From: Bacillota bacterium
GTDB taxonomy: Bacteria > Bacillota > Clostridia > Acetivibrionales > DSM-1351
Assembly (NCBI GenBank): GCA_023444055.1
Contig: JAEZRV010000008.1
Coordinates: 93,658-157,657 of the forward strand
Direction: 5' to 3'
DNA: 64,000 bases
Shown here: one piece after another, positions 19,028 to 26,936 of the stretch
Position numbering within the stretch: the stretch's first letter is position 1
How the letters are laid out: each line of letters begins with the position of its first letter
Position numbers and translations under genes: made by a program
The notes under the pieces: model-generated
Seen by the model: only the letters and a program-made list of their open reading frames with translations
Databases searched by the model: none
Told to the model about the DNA's origin: nothing

Positions 19028-21121
19028 TTATATGTTAAATAACAACTCTCCATATGTTGGGAATGGATATATTTCCTTTGGAATGATTGCTTCCAATTTA
19101 TCAGCATCCGTTCTCAGATTTTCCATAGCTGAAACAACTGTTTTTGAGTAAGCTTCTGCTTGAACCATAGTGTTAGCAGAGTCTTCTTGAGCTTTATTTA
19201 AAGCCTTTTTTAATGCAGCAATACTAGCTGTACATGAGCTTAGAACCGCTGAAAGCTCTTTAAGTGTTGATGATTGAGCAGAAATTTCAACTGGCATTCC
19301 TGTTGTTTTAACTGAATTAATAGTATCAGCAAGAACCTTACTGTATTTAAATGCAGCAGGAAGAATTTCGGTTTTAGCCATGGATAGCATAGTCAATGCT
19401 TCAATGTTAATAGTTTTAATATAATTCTCAAGAAGAATCTCATATCTGGATTCAATTTCCGATTTATTTAAAACATTGTGCTTAACAAATACTGCAACAT
19501 TCTTATCTTTAATAAAGGTTGGAATACATTCAACTGTAGATTTAAGGTTTAGCAAGCCTCTGCGTTCTGCTTCTTCGACCCATTCATCTGAATAATTGTT
19601 TCCATTAAATATGATCTGTTTGTGATTCTTAACAGTATCAGAGATTAACGCACATATTTCATTAGTTAGGTCATTAGCTGCTTCGAGTCTGTCTGCAAAT
19701 TGCTGTAGAACATCTGCAACTATGGTGTTTAGAACAAAATTACAACCTGCGATGGAGGCAGATGAGCCTAACATTCTAAATTCAAATTTATTGCCAGTAA
19801 ATGCAAATGGTGATGTTCTGTTACGGTCTGTAGCATCTTTAGGAAGATTAGGCAGACAAGCAACACCAGTTTTAAGTACAGTGCTATAATTCTTTTCCTT
19901 AGCCTTTCCGTTTTCCATTTGAAGAAGAATATCCGTAAGTTGATCCCCTAAAAATATAGAAACGATAGCAGGAGGAGCTTCATTTGCCCCAAGTCTGTGG
20001 TCATTACCTGCGGAAGCTACAGACAACCGTAATAAATCCTGATAGTCATCAACAGCTTTAATAACAGCACATAGAAAAACTAAAAATTGAGTATTGTCAT
20101 GTGGAGTAGAGCCAGGCTCTAATAGGTTCTGACCTTCATTTGTTGACATTGCCCAGTTGTTATGCTTACCTGAGCCATTAACTCCTGCAAATGGTTTCTC
20201 ATGCAATAAGCAAGTTAAGTTATGCTTAATTGCTGTCTTTTGCATTATTTCCATAGTTAATTGGTTATGGTCAGTTGCTATGTTTGAAGTTGTAAAAATT
20301 GGAGCAAGCTCGTGTTGAGCAGGGGCAACTTCATTATGTTTTGTTTTAGCAGCAATTCCAAGCTTCCAAAGCTCAGTGTCGAGATCCTTCATATATTCGG
20401 ATACTCTTTCCTTTATGTTTCCAAAATAATGATCTTCTAATTCCTGACCCTTTGGAGGTTTAGCACCAAATAGGGTTCTGCCAGTGAAAATTAAGTCTTT
20501 ACGTTTTTTCCATAAATCTCTGTCAACCAAGAAGTATTCCTGCTCAGGGCCTACAGTAGTAGTTACTCTTGTGGCAGAGCTTTCAAACAGCTTCAATATT
20601 CTCAGTGCTTGCTTGTTGAGTGCTTCCATTGATCGCAAAAGAGGAGTTTTTTTGTCCAAAACCTCTCCTGTGTAGGAGCAGAAGGCAGTTGGAATATACA
20701 GGGTTCCTCCCTTGACAAAAGCCGGGGAAGTGCAATCCCAAGCGGTATAACCTCTTGCTTCAAAAGTAGCTCTCAAGCCACCCGATGGGAAAGAAGAAGC
20801 ATCTGGTTCACCTTTGACTAAATCCTTTCCTGTAAATTCCATAATAACCTTACCATCATCGGTAGGTGAAATAAAGGAATCATGCTTCTCAGCAGTGATA
20901 CCTGTCATTGGCTGAAACCAATGAGTAAAATGAGTTGCCCCCTTTTCAATAGCCCAATCCTTCATAGCACTAGCTACAACCTCTGCAACAGATTCTTCAA
21001 GAGCTAATCCCTCATCAATAGTCTTCTTAAGTGACTTATAAGTTACTTTAGGAAGACGTTCACGCATTGTTGCAAAGTTAAATACATTAATTCCATAATA
21101 ATCAGTAACATAATTTTCCAT
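19028..21121 (-). CDS. glnN: Glutamine synthetase type III
   Basis: 697 aa, starting at the ATG preceded by GGAGGGTT; an in-frame ATG ten codons upstream lacks an RBS. GSIII is a large dodecameric enzyme making glutamine from glutamate, ammonia and ATP. Recognisable family segments are HFTHWFQPMTG, VGPEQEYFLVD, KHNEVAPAQHELAP, GVNGSGKHNNWAMST and NRTSPFAFTGNKFEFRMLGSS. It follows aspS on the same strand with a 231-bp leader. That leader contains an AAAGGC hexaloop hairpin overlapping a terminator, the form targeted by ANTAR antiterminators. A separate GSI lies at 32418. Confidence 0.95.
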   Translation of the reverse strand: MENYVTDYYGINVFNFATMRERLPKVTYKSLKKTIDEGLALEESVAEVVASAMKDWAIEKGATHFTHWFQPMTGITAEKHDSFISPTDDGKVIMEFTGKDLVKGEPDASSFPSGGLRATFEARGYTAWDCTSPAFVKGGTLYIPTAFCSYTGEVLDKKTPLLRSMEALNKQALRILKLFESSATRVTTTVGPEQEYFLVDRDLWKKRKDLIFTGRTLFGAKPPKGQELEDHYFGNIKERVSEYMKDLDTELWKLGIAAKTKHNEVAPAQHELAPIFTTSNIATDHNQLTMEIMQKTAIKHNLTCLLHEKPFAGVNGSGKHNNWAMSTNEGQNLLEPGSTPHDNTQFLVFLCAVIKAVDDYQDLLRLSVASAGNDHRLGANEAPPAIVSIFLGDQLTDILLQMENGKAKEKNYSTVLKTGVACLPNLPKDATDRNRTSPFAFTGNKFEFRMLGSSASIAGCNFVLNTIVADVLQQFADRLEAANDLTNEICALISDTVKNHKQIIFNGNNYSDEWVEEAERRGLLNLKSTVECIPTFIKDKNVAVFVKHNVLNKSEIESRYEILLENYIKTINIEALTMLSMAKTEILPAAFKYSKVLADTINSVKTTGMPVEISAQSSTLKELSAVLSSCTASIAALKKALNKAQEDSANTMVQAEAYSKTVVSAMENLRTDADKLEAIIPKEIYPFPTYGELLFNI

Positions 21122-21264
21122 AATAACCCTCCTGTTTTTGAAATTTTTCATACTATAAAATTTGCCTGCAACTTAAATTAGTTTGTTCTGTTAAGAACAT
21201 AAATTGAAGTTAAAACTGGAATACTAATTCAAAATTTTTAATCTCTATCTACATGGTATATATT

Positions 21265-21320
21265 AAAAAAGACATTCTACTCCCTATTTAAAATTCAGGA
21301 GTGAAACGCCTTTGTTTCAC
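21265..21320 (-). promoter_or_regulatory. ANTAR-type antitermination site plus terminator, glnN leader
   Basis: On the minus strand GTGAAAC, loop AAAGGC, GTTTCAC form a perfect 7-bp hairpin at 21320-21301. Its 3' arm overlaps the 5' arm of a second hairpin (TTCACTCC with GGAGTaGAA), followed by TGTCTTTTTT. The two are mutually exclusive. A hexaloop with A1 and G4 overlapping a terminator is the target form of ANTAR antiterminator proteins. It lies after the aspS stop and about 145 nt before glnN, so it could control readthrough from aspS or a local promoter. Confidence 0.65.
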
Positions 21321-21352
21321 AAAAGATATTTAATTACACAAATGCTTGTATC

Positions 21353-22666
21353 TTATGGAGCCAACCTTGACAAATCTCTTGGAAACAATGACGCTTCTCT
21401 AACATTTTGCTGGTTGAGAAGTCTCATCAAAAATCTTTCAAGACCAATTCCAAGACCACCGTGGGGAGGCATTCCATACTTATGAATCATCAAATACGAT
21501 TCAAATTCTTCTGGGTCAAGTCCCATATCCTTCATTTTTTGAACCTGTTCAGTATAATTGTGTATTCTCTGACCGCCTGTAGTGATTTCCAAGCCTCTAA
21601 AAAATAAGTCAAAGCTGAGTGCATAATCAGGGTCATCCTTGTCATCCATTGCATAGAACGGGCGTTTTGAAGAAGGAAAGTGAGTGATAAATACAAATTC
21701 ACTATTATACTCTTTTTTAACATACTCACTTATTGCAAGCTCTTCATCAGGTTCAAAGTCATAAAAATTTTTAATCTTACGACCAGAGTCCTTTAATATT
21801 GATTTGGCTTCCATAAAGGTAAGAGCAGGGATAACATTAATTTCAGGTAAAGCGACATCTAGCAGCTTTAGCTCTGGAGTATAATTAGTTTTAAGCTCTT
21901 CCATAACTGCACTAAGCATGCTTGTTTCCATTGCCATTACATCATACATATCTTTTATATATGCCATTTCGAAGTCCAAGCCGATATATTCATTTAAATG
22001 CCTTGATGTATTATGCTTTTCTGCTCTATACACAGGCGCAATTTCAAAGACTCTATCGAAAACACCTACCATTGTTTGTTTGTAAAATTGGGGACTTTGG
22101 GCTAAAAAAGCCTTGCTGCCAAAATAATCCAGTTTAAATATATTAGCACCGCCTTCAGCACCGGTCTTAACAATCTTTGGAGAATGTATTTCTGTAAAGC
22201 CATTAGCAAGCATGTGATTTCTAAACCCTGAAACAATTCCCTCTTGAAGCTTGAAAACAGCTCTTTGCCTGTGGTTTCTCAAAACATAGGGACGATTCTC
22301 AAGATTAGTTTCTAGAGAAATATGGAGTCCATTTTTGTTGATGCTAATCGGCATTGGAGCATAAGGGGAAGAGAGAACAGTAATGAAATTGATGTGTAGT
22401 TCAAAACCGTTGGTAGCCCTATCATCAAGAATGACAAAACCAGTAACTTTAATCGTGGAGTTTTCCTGAATAGTGCTTAAATCAAAATCACATTTTAAAG
22501 GGTCAAACACACATTGGACTAAATACCTTCCAGTACGAAGGATGATAAATGCAAAGCTGCCCATGTCACGGATCCGATATACTGAACCGTGTAAAGTCAA
22601 TTCAGAACCACTTTGCAGATTATCGGGACTAAAGCTTTTTAATGCAGCACTTTGTATTGATAGCAT
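21353..22666 (-). CDS. aspS: Archaeal-type (probably non-discriminating) aspartyl-tRNA synthetase
   Basis: 437 aa, the short archaeal/eukaryotic form without the large bacterial insertion domain. An OB-fold anticodon domain (about 20-105) precedes a class II core with motif 2 (VYRAEKHNTSRHLNEYIGLDFEM) and motif 3 (GLGIGLERFLMRLL). The RBS is AAGGAGG. The gene follows gatB on the same strand. Archaeal-type AspRS encoded together with GatCAB is the known arrangement for charging both tRNA-Asp and tRNA-Asn with Asp, after which GatCAB converts the latter to Asn-tRNA. Relaxed specificity is inferred from context and family, not proved by residues. Confidence 0.9.
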   Translation of the reverse strand: MLSIQSAALKSFSPDNLQSGSELTLHGSVYRIRDMGSFAFIILRTGRYLVQCVFDPLKCDFDLSTIQENSTIKVTGFVILDDRATNGFELHINFITVLSSPYAPMPISINKNGLHISLETNLENRPYVLRNHRQRAVFKLQEGIVSGFRNHMLANGFTEIHSPKIVKTGAEGGANIFKLDYFGSKAFLAQSPQFYKQTMVGVFDRVFEIAPVYRAEKHNTSRHLNEYIGLDFEMAYIKDMYDVMAMETSMLSAVMEELKTNYTPELKLLDVALPEINVIPALTFMEAKSILKDSGRKIKNFYDFEPDEELAISEYVKKEYNSEFVFITHFPSSKRPFYAMDDKDDPDYALSFDLFFRGLEITTGGQRIHNYTEQVQKMKDMGLDPEEFESYLMIHKYGMPPHGGLGIGLERFLMRLLNQQNVREASLFPRDLSRLAP

Positions 22667-22700
22667 TGGTTATATACCTCCTTATAATAATTTTTAATTA

Positions 22701-22760
22701 CTCGTATTATATCAAGTTGTCTCGTATTATCTCATATTATCTCGTGATATCTTGTGTTAT
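22701..22760. repeat. 10-bp imperfect tandem repeat between gatB and aspS
   Basis: Six consecutive 10-base units (CTCGTATTAT and variants on the plus strand) fill the gap and run into the gatB stop codon at 22757-22759. Period exactly 10 bp. It lies upstream of the aspS RBS. No spacer structure is present, so it is a simple tandem repeat. Confidence 0.8.
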
Positions 22761-24217
22761 CCTCGCTCTTTGCGTTTGTCTAATTCACTTAGGAGTACTT
22801 CCTTCAATATTTTTGGGTTTCCTCTGCCGGCTAAAGCTCTTGAACACTGACCCATTAAAAAGCCAAAGGTCTTTTCTTTGCCTCCAATATATTCTTCTAC
22901 TGCTTTTTCGTTATTTGATAGAATTTCTATGACTGTTTTTTCAACTTCGCTTGTATCATTTATTACTCTATAGCCGTTTTCAGAAACAATGGTTTCTGGC
23001 TCTTTACCGCTATTAAACATTTCAGACAGTACTTTCTTTGCATTAGCAGCAGTTACTTCTTCATTTTCTATCATTTTAATCAGCCTGCCTAAAACATTTC
23101 CTCCGAAAGGAATATCTTCGGGTGATAGCTTGCTGTCGTTTAATAGGCGTAACACCTCAACAATTATGAAGTTAGAGGCGGTCTTGGGGTTTCCACACTC
23201 TTCAGCTGTAACCTCAAATAAATTTGATAGACTGACAGAGGAGAGAAGCAGTAATGCATCTGTTTCATTAAGACCAAATTCACTTGTATATCTTTCAAAT
23301 TTTTTATCAGGTAGCTCAGGCATAGAATTTCTTATTGCTTCAATTTGTTCCTTAGTAAATGAAATGGGAACTATGTCAGGCTCTGGAAAATACCTGTAGT
23401 CGTGAGCATCCTCTTTGCTTCTCAAGGATTTACTTTCTCCTTTGTTGTCATCCCATCGCCTAGTTTCCTGAATAATTGTTTTACTCTCATCAAGAAGCTC
23501 AGATTGCCTTTGAATTTCACTGTCTATAGCCCTCGCAATTGCCTTTAATGAGTTGATATTCTTCATTTCAGTTCTTGTACCGAGCTCATCTGTTCCGTAA
23601 GGTCTTACTGACACATTAACATCTGCCCGAAGGGAACCTTCCTCCATTCTGCAATCGGATATGCCAGAGTATAATAACATTAAGCGGACTTTTTCTACGA
23701 ATTCCTTTGCCTCTTCAGATGAAGATAAATCAGGCCTTGTGACAATCTCTATCAGTGGAACTCCGCATCTATTGTAGTCAGCGAGACTATACTTATCGAA
23801 TCCGTCATGCAATAGTTTACCTGCATCCTCTTCTAAATGAATTCTTTCTATTCGTATAAATTTCTCACCATTTAATGTATTTATTGAAAGACCGCCATCT
23901 TTGCAAATTGGCATATCAAATTGGGATATCTGGTATGCTTTGGGTAAATCAGGATAAAAATAATTCTTTCTATCCAGCTTTGAAAACTCATTTATTTCAC
24001 AATTGAGTGCTAAGCCTGCTTTTATGGTATACTCTACGGCTTTTTTATTAAGTACCGGAAGAGTTCCAGGTAGACCTGTACAAACTGGACAGCATCTTGT
24101 GTTAGGCTCACCGCCAAAACTAACTGGGCAAGCGCAAAATATTTTTGATCTTGTTGATAATTCACAATGTATTTCAAGTCCAATAGTGGGAATATATTTC
24201 ATAATATGTGCATCCAT
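22757..24217 (-). CDS. gatB: Asp-tRNA(Asn)/Glu-tRNA(Gln) amidotransferase subunit B
   Basis: 486 aa. The subunit binds the misacylated tRNA and activates the side chain with ATP. The N-terminus (TIGLEIHCEL, FCACPVSFGGEPNTRCCPVCTGLPG with Zn-binding cysteines), DYNRCGVPLIEIVT and the YqeY-like C-terminal tail are all present. The start is at 24217 (MDAH); an ATG five codons later is also possible. It is third in the gatC-gatA-gatB-aspS order on the minus strand. Subunit A supplies ammonia from glutamine. Confidence 0.95.
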   Translation of the reverse strand: MDAHIMKYIPTIGLEIHCELSTRSKIFCACPVSFGGEPNTRCCPVCTGLPGTLPVLNKKAVEYTIKAGLALNCEINEFSKLDRKNYFYPDLPKAYQISQFDMPICKDGGLSINTLNGEKFIRIERIHLEEDAGKLLHDGFDKYSLADYNRCGVPLIEIVTRPDLSSSEEAKEFVEKVRLMLLYSGISDCRMEEGSLRADVNVSVRPYGTDELGTRTEMKNINSLKAIARAIDSEIQRQSELLDESKTIIQETRRWDDNKGESKSLRSKEDAHDYRYFPEPDIVPISFTKEQIEAIRNSMPELPDKKFERYTSEFGLNETDALLLLSSVSLSNLFEVTAEECGNPKTASNFIIVEVLRLLNDSKLSPEDIPFGGNVLGRLIKMIENEEVTAANAKKVLSEMFNSGKEPETIVSENGYRVINDTSEVEKTVIEILSNNEKAVEEYIGGKEKTFGFLMGQCSRALAGRGNPKILKEVLLSELDKRKERG

Positions 24218-24283
24218 GACCTGTATCCTAACTTAATTTTAATACGGGCATGAACTTGCTCCTTCCTTTTTTTAGTATAATGC

Positions 24284-25756
24284 TTATACTGCGGGAACCC
24301 TGAGCTTGCTAGCAAAATCTGTTTCAAAAGCTCCTGCAGCTCGGAATAACTCATTCTCTCCAAATGGCTTGCCTGTAAAAGAAAGACCAATCGGTAGCCC
24401 ATTTGTATCATAACCACATGGAACAGATATTGATGGTAGCCCTGCAATATTCGCGGCAACTGTATAAATATCTGCCAGATACATTGATAATGGATTATTC
24501 TTATTTTGACCAAGTTTGAAAGCAGTTTCAGGCGATGTTGGGTGAAGGATTAAATCGTATTCAGTAAATGCCTGCTCAAAACCTTGACTGATTACTGTCC
24601 TAAGTTTAAGTGCTTTCTTATAGTAAGCATCATAATATCCTGAAGCAAGAGCATATGTTCCAAGCAAAATTCGCCTTTTAACTTCCTTTCCAAAGCCTTC
24701 TGCTCTGGAGCGTCCCACTAATTCATTATAGGTTTTGCATTTGTCAGCTTGATAACCATACTTCACTCCATCATACCTAGATAAGTTTGAACTGGCTTCA
24801 GCTGAAGACATTAGGTAGTAAGCTTGAATAGCATAATTTAGTGATGGCATTGAAAATTCTTCGACTTTTGCACCTAATCTTTCCAAGGTAGATATTGAAT
24901 CGTATAAGGAATCTCTAACTTCACTATTTAAGCCTTCTGTCAGATATTCCTTTGGCAATCCTATTTTAAAATTCTTAATATCAATATCTCCATCCTCAGA
25001 AAATAAAGAACTATATAATGAAGGACTTTTATAATTCAATGATGTTCCATCTTTTGCATCATGACCAGTAATGCAGTCTAATATAATTGCACAATCCTCA
25101 ACAGTTTTTGCTATTGGACCAATCTGATCAAAAGAGGAAGCAAAAGCAACTAAACCATAGCGTGAAACTAGCCCATATGTAGGCTTCATTCCAACTACAC
25201 CGCAAAATGATGCCGGCTGTCTTACAGAACCACCTGTATCAGAACCCAATGAACCGAGAGCAAGTGATGCTGACACTGAAGCAGCAGAGCCGCCGGAAGA
25301 ACCACCAGGAACTCTAGTTAAATCAAAGGGATTTTTAGTTGTTTTGAATGCAGAATTCTCAGTTGATCCGCCCATAGCAAATTCATCCAAATTTGTTTTA
25401 CCTAGAATAACAGCGTTGTCATTATAAAGTCTATCTACTGCAGTTGCAGTATAGGGAGCTGTAAAATCCTCAAGCATCTTAGATGCACAGGTGGTTTTTG
25501 TCCCTTCAATACAGATATTATCCTTTATACTCAGTGGAATTCCGCAAAGCATAGAGCTATTGCCACTGTCAATTATTTTCTGTGCATTTTGCGCCTGCTC
25601 TATTGCTTTTGCCTCACATATAGAAAGATAAGCGTCAACATTTTTATCTAGGCTTTTAATTCTATCAAGGCAGATATTTGTTAGCTCTACTGCACCGATT
25701 TCCTTTGAATCAAGAAGTTTTCTGGCTGTCTTTATAGTTAGTTTTGTAATATCCAT
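24284..25756 (-). CDS. gatA: Glutamyl/aspartyl-tRNA amidotransferase subunit A
   Basis: 490 aa amidase-signature enzyme that releases ammonia from glutamine for GatB. It has the catalytic Lys in SIKDNICIEG, the signature GGSSGGSAASVSASLALGS with the cis-Ser, and SDTGGSVRQPA with the nucleophile. I chose the ATG at 25756 (MDITKLT). Extension to a GTG at 25819 adds 21 residues unlike the family N-terminus. The ATG sits one base after the stop of a 16-codon reading frame (25758-25808) that has a perfect AAAGGAGG, so translation may be coupled. Confidence 0.94.
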   Translation of the reverse strand: MDITKLTIKTARKLLDSKEIGAVELTNICLDRIKSLDKNVDAYLSICEAKAIEQAQNAQKIIDSGNSSMLCGIPLSIKDNICIEGTKTTCASKMLEDFTAPYTATAVDRLYNDNAVILGKTNLDEFAMGGSTENSAFKTTKNPFDLTRVPGGSSGGSAASVSASLALGSLGSDTGGSVRQPASFCGVVGMKPTYGLVSRYGLVAFASSFDQIGPIAKTVEDCAIILDCITGHDAKDGTSLNYKSPSLYSSLFSEDGDIDIKNFKIGLPKEYLTEGLNSEVRDSLYDSISTLERLGAKVEEFSMPSLNYAIQAYYLMSSAEASSNLSRYDGVKYGYQADKCKTYNELVGRSRAEGFGKEVKRRILLGTYALASGYYDAYYKKALKLRTVISQGFEQAFTEYDLILHPTSPETAFKLGQNKNNPLSMYLADIYTVAANIAGLPSISVPCGYDTNGLPIGLSFTGKPFGENELFRAAGAFETDFASKLRVPAV

Positions 25757-25757
25757 T

Positions 25758-25808
25758 TTATTTATCCATGTCCTGCAATTCAAAAAAATAAAATGATAGA
25801 ATTGACAT
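25758..25808 (-). CDS. Candidate 16-aa leader peptide before gatA
   Basis: ATG at 25808 opens MSILSFYFFELQDMDK, ending in TAA one base before the gatA ATG. It is preceded by AAAGGAGG with 10-nt spacing, a much better ribosome site than the one directly before gatA. It could deliver ribosomes to gatA by re-initiation. It could also be a chance frame. Confidence 0.35.
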   Translation of the reverse strand: MSILSFYFFELQDMDK

Positions 25809-25907
25809 GGATGTGGCACCTCCTTTATAGAAATTTGATTTCATGTAGCGATATTCTTAGCATAATTATTTATGCTACTCAAACGTTTTATCTAATAAAT
25901 AAATGTT

Positions 25908-26195
25908 TTACTCAATCATTTTAGGTATAGCAAAACAATTATCTATTGTATGCTTAGAATTTGATAAGATTTTATCAGCATTAGAAGGATTACCTGGATT
26001 ATCATCTCTCATATTGTTCGTTATACGTGAGATATGTTCAGTTGCATCAATACTATCAGTATCTATATCTTTAATGGTATCCATCAAGCCAATAATATTT
26101 TGCATATCATTTGCAAGGGATTGCATCTCTTCATCACAAAGTGAGAGTTTTGCAAGTCCGGCTATATATTTAATGTAGTCATTAGAATTTGTCAT
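25908..26195 (-). CDS. gatC: Glutamyl/aspartyl-tRNA amidotransferase subunit C
   Basis: 95 aa, the small subunit that links GatA and GatB. The N-terminal helix (YIKYIAGLAKLSLCDEEMQSLANDMQNIIG) and the middle region (ATEHISRITNNMRDDNP) fit GatC. It is the first gene of the gatCAB-aspS operon. Two minus-strand promoters are visible upstream, one of them followed by a terminator with an ANTAR-like hairpin. A 150-bp gap with a small palindrome (AGCATAAttatTTATGCT at 25858) separates it from gatA. Confidence 0.9.
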   Translation of the reverse strand: MTNSNDYIKYIAGLAKLSLCDEEMQSLANDMQNIIGLMDTIKDIDTDSIDATEHISRITNNMRDDNPGNPSNADKILSNSKHTIDNCFAIPKMIE

Positions 26196-26269
26196 GTTAT
26201 GCCTCCATTTTTTGATTTATTATAGTTATAATTAGTTTTTGCAATTTTGCCATTCGAATACTTCATTAT

Positions 26270-26296
26270 TTAAATTGTACTATAAATAATTGTCAA
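26270..26296 (-). promoter_or_regulatory. Proximal promoter of the gatCAB-aspS operon
   Basis: On the minus strand TTGACA (26296-26291) is followed after 17 nt by TTAAAT, about 70 bp before gatC. The -35 is perfect and the -10 mediocre. It lies downstream of the terminator at 26349-26395 and would bypass it. Confidence 0.5.
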
Positions 26297-26348
26297 CTTG
26301 TTAAGATTGATACCTACAATTTACAAATGGGATAGTTGATCTTCTAAC

Positions 26349-26406
26349 AAAAAAAGCTGTACCAATCAACATATATAAATGTTTATTGATACAGCGTCTT
26401 TGCTGT
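26349..26406 (-). promoter_or_regulatory. ANTAR-type antitermination site plus terminator, gat leader
   Basis: On the minus strand ACAGC, loop AAAGAC, GCTGT (26406-26391) forms a small hairpin. Its 3' arm is also the start of a 17-bp terminator stem (two mismatches; arms 26395-26379 and 26372-26356) followed by seven U. Loop positions A1 and G4 fit the ANTAR target rule. The site is about 155 nt before gatC. The transcript terminated here would be about 70-75 nt, so a small RNA is an alternative. Confidence 0.6.
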
Positions 26407-26426
26407 TAAAATTTTAATTTACAATT

Positions 26427-26455
26427 AGTATATAATACATCTTGCAAAATTGCAA
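26427..26455 (-). promoter_or_regulatory. Distal minus-strand promoter upstream of gatC
   Basis: TTGCAA (26455-26450) and TATACT (26432-26427) are separated by 17 nt. Transcription would start near 26420 and run straight into the hairpin/terminator pair at 26406-26349. Confidence 0.55.
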
Positions 26456-26592
26456 TACTTTTTTGAACGGTTTTTAAAAAAGTTATGCCAAAAATATGGA
26501 CATGCACTGGGAAATAAGACTTGGTTTAGAAGGTTCTTAAAAATAAATGATTTAAAAATGCAGGATTAAAATATAAAAATTGCAAAAACTAC

Positions 26593-26621
26593 TTGACTAA
26601 TATAAAAAATCCTAGTATCAT
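26593..26621 (+). promoter_or_regulatory. Promoter of the glutamate synthase operon
   Basis: TTGACT, 17-nt spacer, TATCAT. The predicted start near 26628 gives a leader of about 310 nt before the first coding region, containing the hairpin/terminator pair at 26718-26772. Confidence 0.7.
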
Positions 26622-26717
26622 TGTAGATGAAGATAAGTTGCAATTATGAAAAAAGTAATAAGCGTGTTTGCTTTATGGCTGTACAAAATAATTATTGTTT
26701 TAATAAAATAATATTAA

Positions 26718-26772
26718 AGAACAATGGCGTTCTCAAGACTAGTATCATTTGGTCTCTGAGTGCGTTTTTTTT
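26718..26772 (+). promoter_or_regulatory. ANTAR-type antitermination site plus terminator, glutamate synthase leader
   Basis: AGAAC, loop AATGGC, GTTCT (26718-26733) forms a 5-bp hairpin with loop A1 and G4. It overlaps the 5' arm of an intrinsic terminator (GGCGTTCTCAAGAC with GTCTCTGAGTGCG, then eight T at 26765-26772). The terminator sits between the promoter and the gene, about 165 nt before the start codon, so it must be conditional for the operon to be expressed. The ANTAR protein encoded at 33876 is the obvious candidate antiterminator. Confidence 0.7.
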
Positions 26773-26936
26773 GTACAGAAAAATTATCCCTATGCTGCTT
26801 TGTAGGTATTTAGTATTTCAATAAGTAGATAAATAAACAGAACTAGTAGCAGTAGGCAAACACAAATGGCATAGGATAATGATTTCTAGTAATTTAGTTT
26901 ATATGATTATATTTGAATGTAAAGGAAGTGAACGAT

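Noticed and set aside
22701..22760. CRISPR-like array
   Set aside because: Units are 10 bp, directly abutting, with no spacers and no cas genes. It is a simple tandem repeat.
26196..26600. T-box riboswitch upstream of gatC
   Set aside because: The leader terminator invited the idea, but no T-box consensus (AGGGTGGNACCGCG) is present on the minus strand.
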